A DNA stretch of 64,000 nucleotides, taken from assembly GCA_946811695.1 (NCBI GenBank), contig OX328125.1, positions 107,302,470 through 107,366,469 on the forward strand, written 5' to 3'. This DNA is from Gonocerus acuteangulatus. Lineage: Eukaryota > Arthropoda > Insecta > Hemiptera > Coreidae. Both the position numbers and the translations under genes were made by a program. A model generated the notes under the pieces. That model was not told the DNA's origin, did not search any database, and was given only the letters and a program-made list of their open reading frames with translations. The stretch's first letter is position 1. Every line of letters starts with the position of its first letter. Below, piece after piece: positions 50,957 through 64,000 of this stretch.

Positions 50957-51527
50957 GGGTGTCCCGTAAATGTCTGGGGAACAAAAAATGATCTATGACG
51001 ATTTTCCTAATTCTCACACATAAGGGAGAAAACGTCGTTTTATTGTTTTATCGAGACAAATGTGGTTTTTAGAAGAATAATCGTTGTAGCTCCGTCCCAC
51101 GTGGTTCTACTAGAAAGGAAGCGAAACCAATCGAAAGCTGAGTAAATTTACTATAAGAATAGTTGATAGTAAACGTAAAAATGAATGAATGTAAGTATGT
51201 CTATCTTACCAAAAGAAAGCTATTCTAAATTTCCTGACATTTTCTTAATATTTCTTACCAGTGTTACTCCTTAATGGTCAGGATCTGAGATTTCCGGGTT
51301 TGAGAAAAACTTCCTCATTTAACCAGCTTTCCATTCATGTATCACAATTCTGTGTTATTGAAGTATGTGAACGATTTAGGAACAAAAGTTTAAAAAAAAA
51401 CATGGATCTGTCAAAAGAAAATTAATTTTTTTTCTTCAGTTTATTCAAAAAGCTTAAAAGAAACATTTATTTTTATAAATATTTACTTGTATATTAATTA
51501 AATAATTAAGTAAATAAGTAAAGGTAC
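50957..51527. other. Single Tc/mariner-like terminus and unique DNA
   Basis: TACAGGGTGTCCCGTAAATG begins like the CAGGGTGTCCC ends of the element at 60.1-62.0 kb, just after a TA-rich tract, but no matching inverted end is found downstream. The remainder up to the SINE is AT-rich with no recognised feature. Confidence 0.4.
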
Positions 51528-51697
51528 CCATTATTAAATTAATTAAAGGCTGGGTTGGCCTAGGGACGGTCAGGGATGCCGAATTGAACCCATTAACGAA
51601 GACACTAGAAGAAAAAAGTCTTTAGTGCTTGCTCGGGATTTGAACTCAGGCCTCCAGCTTATTAGTCCAGTGCTCTACCACTGAGCTAACCTCGCCC
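51528..51697 (-). mobile_element. SINE family C copy
   Basis: The minus strand begins GGGGGCGAGGTTAGCTCAGT GGTAGAGCACTGGACTAATA, has the B box GAGTTCAAATCCCG, the body CACTAAAGACTTTTTTCTTC TAGTG and the tail TTAATTAATTTAATAATGGG TACC. It matches the 17.3-kb copy over its length. Confidence 0.85.
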
Positions 51698-51709
51698 CCT
51701 ATATATATA

Positions 51710-51764
<55 letters not shown>
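51698..51764. repeat. (TA)n microsatellite
   Basis: A TA tract of about 60 bases adjacent to the SINE head. Confidence 0.9.
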
Positions 51765-51766
<2 letters not shown>

Positions 51767-52159
51767 TAAAAAAAGGTTTAAAAAACATAATAAATAGGTA
51801 GAAAAATAATATGCTATAGCTAGCGCTTAGATTAGAGGTACATAGATACAGATATAAAAATAACAAGATAGGCTTACCGATGAGAAGATTGAGAACTACA
51901 CCTTACAGATACGGGATCATTTCTGACTGTTGATCAAGGGAAATTAGGGAAAAGGAGTTGGAGAGGGGGGGCCTGCTCACCCATTAAGTTAAGGGCAACA
52001 GTACAAAAATAGAGCTGCATCAAAGTCAGATGTCATAAAGTTTTGTGTTAATGGAAGGGAGGCAGGTATGAAGGGCTATATTGCAGGGGGTATAGAGCTT
52101 TATGAAGATGTTTTTAATAAATGGAAAATGTTGGAGTAGGTAGAGATGACTTCTTTATA

Positions 52160-52330
52160 AATTTTGTCATTTACTTGTTTTTTTTTTCCAGGTGGATAAA
52201 TATTGATTCGGTAAGGAGGCGTTTATCATCGTTGGATTCAGGGTAGAGGATGGAGTATTGGTCAAAGTCGAAGATACATCTGTCTGTACCATTTTCACAA
52301 GTAAAATGTAGTTTTATTAAGAAATAAAGA
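52160..52330 (-). pseudogene. Penelope-type endonuclease C-terminal fragment
   Basis: The minus strand reads ENGTDRCIFDFDQYSILYPE then SNDDKRLLTESIFIHLEKK. This corresponds to the end of the GIY-YIG domain of Penelope-like elements (H.idF....vL..e....KR...E..fI). It is a different lineage from the 16-kb remnant. Stops follow immediately downstream on the minus strand. Confidence 0.5.
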
Positions 52331-52682
52331 CCGAACCCTGACAATCTCTACCTTCGTTAATAGTTATGGTGCTCATTTCATATTTAGATCAACAGCACGT
52401 ATATTGATTCATGGTAGAATTTCTTATTGAAGAACAAATTTAAAACGCAAGTATCCAGTTGGAAATAATTTGAAACATATTTAGTAAAACTTTGTAATTT
52501 ACCTGAAGAGCAATGCAGAAAAGAACTTAGTGTATCTTTCAAACAAAGATATTTCTCTGTCTTTAATGACTAAACTCCCACTTTATAAACCTAATAAATT
52601 TGGTTTAAAACCAGGTTTGATTGATAATATCAAGGAGATTCTTCAGCCCTCTTCATGATTATTCCAAAGAGGTAGTAGTTTA

Positions 52683-52957
52683 ATATCGTCGATACAAATG
52701 CAAAGTATCGAATATGTAAAAACGCATTTTTCATTTTCAATCTTTACTGTTCTGTTTTCTGTGTTTGCTGTTGGACTAATGTTCGACAAACTCTCGAATC
52801 TAAGTTCTTTCAGTGAAAGGGGGGATTAACCACTGTCAAAAGGTCGAATCTACCGACTATTTGACTGTTTAAAAGCAAAGTAATTAATACAAGTTTTTAT
52901 ACTTTGGCGAAAGTGGCGATTTTCACATTCGATACTTTGCATTTGTATCGACGATAT
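52683..52957. mobile_element. Short inverted-repeat element, family Y
   Basis: ATATCGTCGATACAAATGCA AAGTATCGAATATG at the left is mirrored by CATTCGATACTTTGCATTTG TATCGACGATAT at the right. The interior shares AAAAACGCATTTTTCATTTT CAATC with the copy at 23.08-23.34 kb. Confidence 0.65.
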
Positions 52958-53195
52958 TTATTATTCATAAGCTTTCTATCGTCGCTCCCATGACTATCTT
53001 CCCACGTGAAAATGGAGGCTGAGAAAGGAGTCTCGTTGATGCTGGATAGTGCTCCTGTACGCGGGCAAAGGTATGTTGGTACTTGCGTGTTTAACGGGAT
53101 CAAATCAAAGTATCCAAGAATGTTTTGAATTACTTGTCCTCTTGTAATTGAGGCAGTTGATCTTTCTCCATTGACATCTGCCAATATCATGACAT
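52958..53195 (-). pseudogene. LINE APE-endonuclease fragment
   Basis: The minus strand reads MILADVNGERSTASITRGQV, then NILGYFDLIPLNTQVPTYLC, ALSSINETPFSASI and FTWEDSHGSDD. The order (I-x-x-D-x-N, a ...G..L.....LIPLNT... block, SSIN/D.T..S, W....GSD) is that of the C-terminal half of LINE APE endonucleases. The reverse transcriptase is absent. It is separate from the 46.5-kb LINE, being more diverged and on the opposite strand. Confidence 0.5.
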
Positions 53196-53619
53196 GACTG
53201 GAGCCAATATCAATGGTTTACCTGGTGGAAGATACACAGAAAAAAACAGTGAGGCGGAAATGTAAGATAATTAAGGCCGATACTGCAATTGCCCGTTCAG
53301 ATAGAGGAAAAGGTTCAATTCCACTTGGACAGGGAATTATTCCCAACGGTTCCTCCGTTTGCAAATTCTCATTTCAAGGAACAACAGGCTATGTGAAACT
53401 CGTTTAACACTTTCGCTGCGGCTATCATTGCTTGGGAATACCTCAGTACCGGGTGCATTTTTTGTTTGAATTTTTCATGTAGACATTTTTCGTGTAGGGG
53501 GCTGCAGCCTTCTCAACCCCCCCTCACCTTATGTACGCCCAAGGCTTTAGTCCGGAGAAAATCTTTATGTCCCAAAATGCTTCCTCTAGGGTTTAATAAT
53601 TGAGTCAGTTGATAATAAC
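53196..53619. other. Mixed repeat fragments upstream of the EIF3G foldback element
   Basis: 53290-53404 matches part of the foldback family at 23.7 and 36.7 kb (GGGAATTATTCCCAACGGTT, GGAACAACAGGCTATGTGAA ACT). At 53405 TTAACACTTTCGCTGCGGCT resembles a TTAA-element terminus like that at 57967, but no second end was found. Confidence 0.4.
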
Positions 53620-54184
53620 GGTAATACTGAAGGAGAGTGTCCTCAGCACCGATTTTCTTCAAAATTTGCGATGTAACGTATTTTGATGCACTAAACACGA
53701 ATCCGTTGAAAAAAAAAAAAGTTGCTCGCAACTAGGAAAGAAGTTATTAAGCACTAAAGTTCACTGTTATGGAGGTTATAAAAGACTGGGTAAACAGCTT
53801 ATATGTAAACACGCGCCTGCGCAATAGTCCTTAATGACGAAGTGTAATTGAAATTTAGACTCACCTGTGGTAGCTGACTTGGTCGTAAACTGTCGCTTTT
53901 GGGCATACGTGCTATGCGTTTCCGCTCGCTCCGCTCGCTCAAGAAAACATCAAAACCCCTAGTCAATCCAACTCGCAGAAATGAAAAGAATTCTATGCCT
54001 AAAAGTCGTCCAAGGCAGTCTTCCCTAACCTTCATAACAATGAACTTTTTTTTTAAATAACTTCTTTCCTAGTTGCGAGCAACTTTTTTTTTTTTCAACG
54101 GATTCGTGTTTAGTGCATCAAAATACGTTATAGTGCAAACTTTGAAGAAAATCGGTGCTGAGGACACTCTCCTTCAGTTTTACC
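53620..54184. mobile_element. Foldback element upstream of EIF3G
   Basis: Left end GGTAATACTGAAGGAGAGTG, right end the inverse of GGTAAAACTGAAGGAGAGTG. The arms are about 140 bp long and share ACGTATTTTGATGCACTAAA CACGAATCCG and CTAGGAAAGAAGTTATTAAG with those at 5.8 and 58 kb. The centre carries the shared GAGCGAGCGGA...ACGCATAGCA module, inverted. Target duplication is unclear. Length is 565 bp, with no ORF of its own. Confidence 0.7.
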
Positions 54185-54584
54185 ATAATGGTAAATTATA
54201 TTTTTTCTCGTTTAAAGAAAACAATTAAATATAGTTAACATGTTTATATTTATTTATCAGTTAATTTAAGCCTATTTCTCAGGATTGTGCAAAGAGGTAT
54301 GCGACTTGCTAAGAAATATTCACATTAAATGTTTGATTGAACGATTCCTAAACGATTTCCCAACTTATTCTTTCAGAGTTGCACTCTTACACGCTTCCAT
54401 ATTGTAATTTGCAGTTTTTAGTGTTTTATACTATTTTGCAGGTATTTCAATTTCCTAAGTATTTGTTGTATTAATCGCGCCTATTATTGAGTTCAGATAT
54501 GAAAGGGCTAGTCGCTTTCCTCAGAGCATATGGAATCATCATGTAAAGCTAATTTTTACATTATTTCTTCTTTTCTAAATTAGA
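54185..54584 (+). promoter_or_regulatory. Presumed EIF3G 5' flank and non-coding exon region
   Basis: A 400-bp repeat-free interval before the first coding exon. The sequence right before the start codon, TTCTTTTCTAAATTAG|A, looks like a splice acceptor, so the 5' UTR is probably spliced. TTTTGCAG|GTATTT near 54438 is one possible upstream donor. No TATA box is evident. If PHAX extends this far on the other strand, the interval would serve both genes. Confidence 0.35.
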
Positions 54585-62743
<8,159 letters not shown>

Positions 62744-62994
62744 GAAATGTTATATTTACTTAATCAATTGTAACAAGAGAACTACGTATAATTATATATA
62801 TACATACATATACATACTGAGGCCGTGTATTGGGTTAAATATAGTTTTTATCTACTGCTTGGTCCTTTTTATTTTCCATTATATGAAGAAATGATAAGAA
62901 CTTTTACAAACCTACAAAAAAATGGCCTTGTCTAGGGAAGGCAGCCATGCTTAAATAGTAGTTACTTTATTAACAAAATGAGAAGGAGCTGAAT
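62744..62994. other. EIF3G 3' flank
   Basis: The 3' UTR is expected here. No canonical AATAAA on the plus strand was seen in the first 250 bp; a variant signal may be used. Otherwise unremarkable. Confidence 0.35.
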
Positions 62995-63720
62995 TTAAGA
63001 AATGTAGTTTCTTAAGTTCTAGCTTCATCAGGTTAGCGAGATGTGGGTCTCATTCAATGCTCTGGATCATCAACGCAGGCTTTTCTATTGGCTTATTCCT
63101 ATGGGCAATTTGATTGGCTGTTCTTTCTAGTAACCGTTTTGTTTACTTACTGTTTTCAACACGATTCACTTTTACATTTGTGTTTTTTACGCAAGTTCTC
63201 TTTCTTGTTTGAGTTCTTAGTGTTGTTTGTGTCCTTAGAGCTGCTCTCCTATCGGCTAGGGCAATGAGTCTTTGGGATTTACCTACGACTGAAAAATATG
63301 CCATTCAGACAGTTGGAAAGGTTACCAAACTAACCTTCCTTAACTTTTCTTAACTAGCATATCGGCCCATTTCCCACCGAAAAACCAGTGATCTATATTA
63401 TCAACAAGTTGGATTTACTAAAGTTTCGATATAACCTTGAACGAGCGGAAACGCATAGCAATTATGCAATTAACATAAGTGCTAATGTCATATAACCTAG
63501 AAAACCAGTAGCACTTATGTTAATGACATAATTGCTATGCGTTTCCACTCGCTCAAGGTTATGTCCAAACTCTAGTCAATCCAACTCGTTGATAATATTA
63601 ATAAATGGTCTCTGTCGCCATTTTGCAACAATTTCAATTGAGTTCTCATTTCATGATCCAGATCACTGAACAAGACCCACTTCTCTCTAACCCGGTGAAG
63701 CTAGTGCGTAAGTACTGAAA
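62995..63720. mobile_element. Foldback element, relative of the 10.4-kb element
   Basis: The left arm GTTCTAGCTTCATCAGGTTA G, then GTGGGTCTCATTCAATGCTC TGGATCATC, mirrors the right arm GATCCAGATCACTGAACAAG ACCCACTTCTCTCTAACCCG GTGAAGCTAG. The centre holds the ACCTTGA(A/G)CGAGCGGAAACG module in both orientations, forming an imperfect palindrome around 63480-63530. No transposase. Confidence 0.65.
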
Positions 63721-64000
63721 TATAAAACCTCTCTGCCCTTAGCATTAGAAAATATACTAGAAACATTCTTCATTCATTGAGAGGGGATTGTGAAGGTAGA
63801 TGTAGTCAGGGTCAAAACATCCTTTAAATTTGTTTTCCTCATTCTTTCCTTTAACCCTTAGGCCCAGTGCACACGGTGAGACTGTTCTGCAACTCCTGTT
63901 GTAAACCAGTTGTACGGACAACTGGTTTGTGATATCGGCAATGGGTACTTATGTACTAGTTGCACCGATATCGAGAAGTGGGTCTCGTTCAGGAATACGG
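63721..64000. other. Window end, partial repeat
   Basis: GAGAAGTGGGTCTCGTTCAG GA at 63973 repeats the subterminal motif of the preceding foldback element, and CAGTTGTACGGACAACTGG at about 63908-63926 is a short palindrome. Probably the start of another element cut by the window edge. Confidence 0.4.

Overview
This is a repeat-rich, AT-rich animal nuclear window, most likely from an arthropod and probably an insect. The evidence is spliced genes with GT..AG introns, protein similarity to metazoan families, and a mobile-element mix typical of arthropods: mariner, Tc1, piggyBac-like TTAA elements, Penelope-like elements, an R2-like LINE, an I-like LINE and tRNA- and 5S-derived SINEs. The species cannot be named from the sequence.

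Four single-copy host genes were rebuilt exon by exon, with consistent phase at every junction used. They lie as two divergent pairs: COMMD10 (minus, 5364-10077, 4 exons, 204 aa, complete) and a TPX2-like spindle gene (plus, 13041-33810, 11 exons, 448 aa, complete); then PHAX (minus, 40141 to at least 44412 and perhaps 44818, N-terminus unresolved) and EIF3G (plus, 54585-62743, 6 coding exons, 281 aa, complete). TPX2 and PHAX are tail to tail. Their jobs are unrelated: endosomal recycling, spindle assembly, snRNA export and translation initiation. Nothing indicates a functional cluster; they are widely expressed housekeeping genes separated by mobile DNA.

Region by region: 1-5.3 kb holds Penelope-type repeats, a broken Tc1, a piggyBac-like transposase remnant, a copia-type gag fragment and SINEs. 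5.3-10.1 kb is COMMD10 with a foldback element in intron 3. 10.1-13 kb holds a foldback element, a Helitron candidate and an R2-like tail. 13-33.9 kb is TPX2, whose introns contain a Penelope cluster, an R2-like LINE with an open 961-codon ORF, several TTAA elements and minisatellites. 34-40 kb holds inverted-repeat elements and a pogo/Tigger-like deletion derivative. 40-54.5 kb is PHAX with a mariner copy, followed by a 5-kb I-like LINE carrying five in-frame stops. 54.5-62.8 kb is EIF3G, whose fourth coding intron contains a stack of at least four nested insertions. 62.8-64 kb is intergenic with another foldback element.

The most informative non-genic observations are: insertions whose empty sites are present in the same window, so target duplications (TTAA, 12 bp, 9 bp) can be read directly; a roughly 60-bp internal module shared by two foldback families with different termini; hammerhead-like cores in the Penelope repeats; and a compact TPX2 that keeps an Aurora-A-type N-terminal motif but lacks the vertebrate C-terminal tail.
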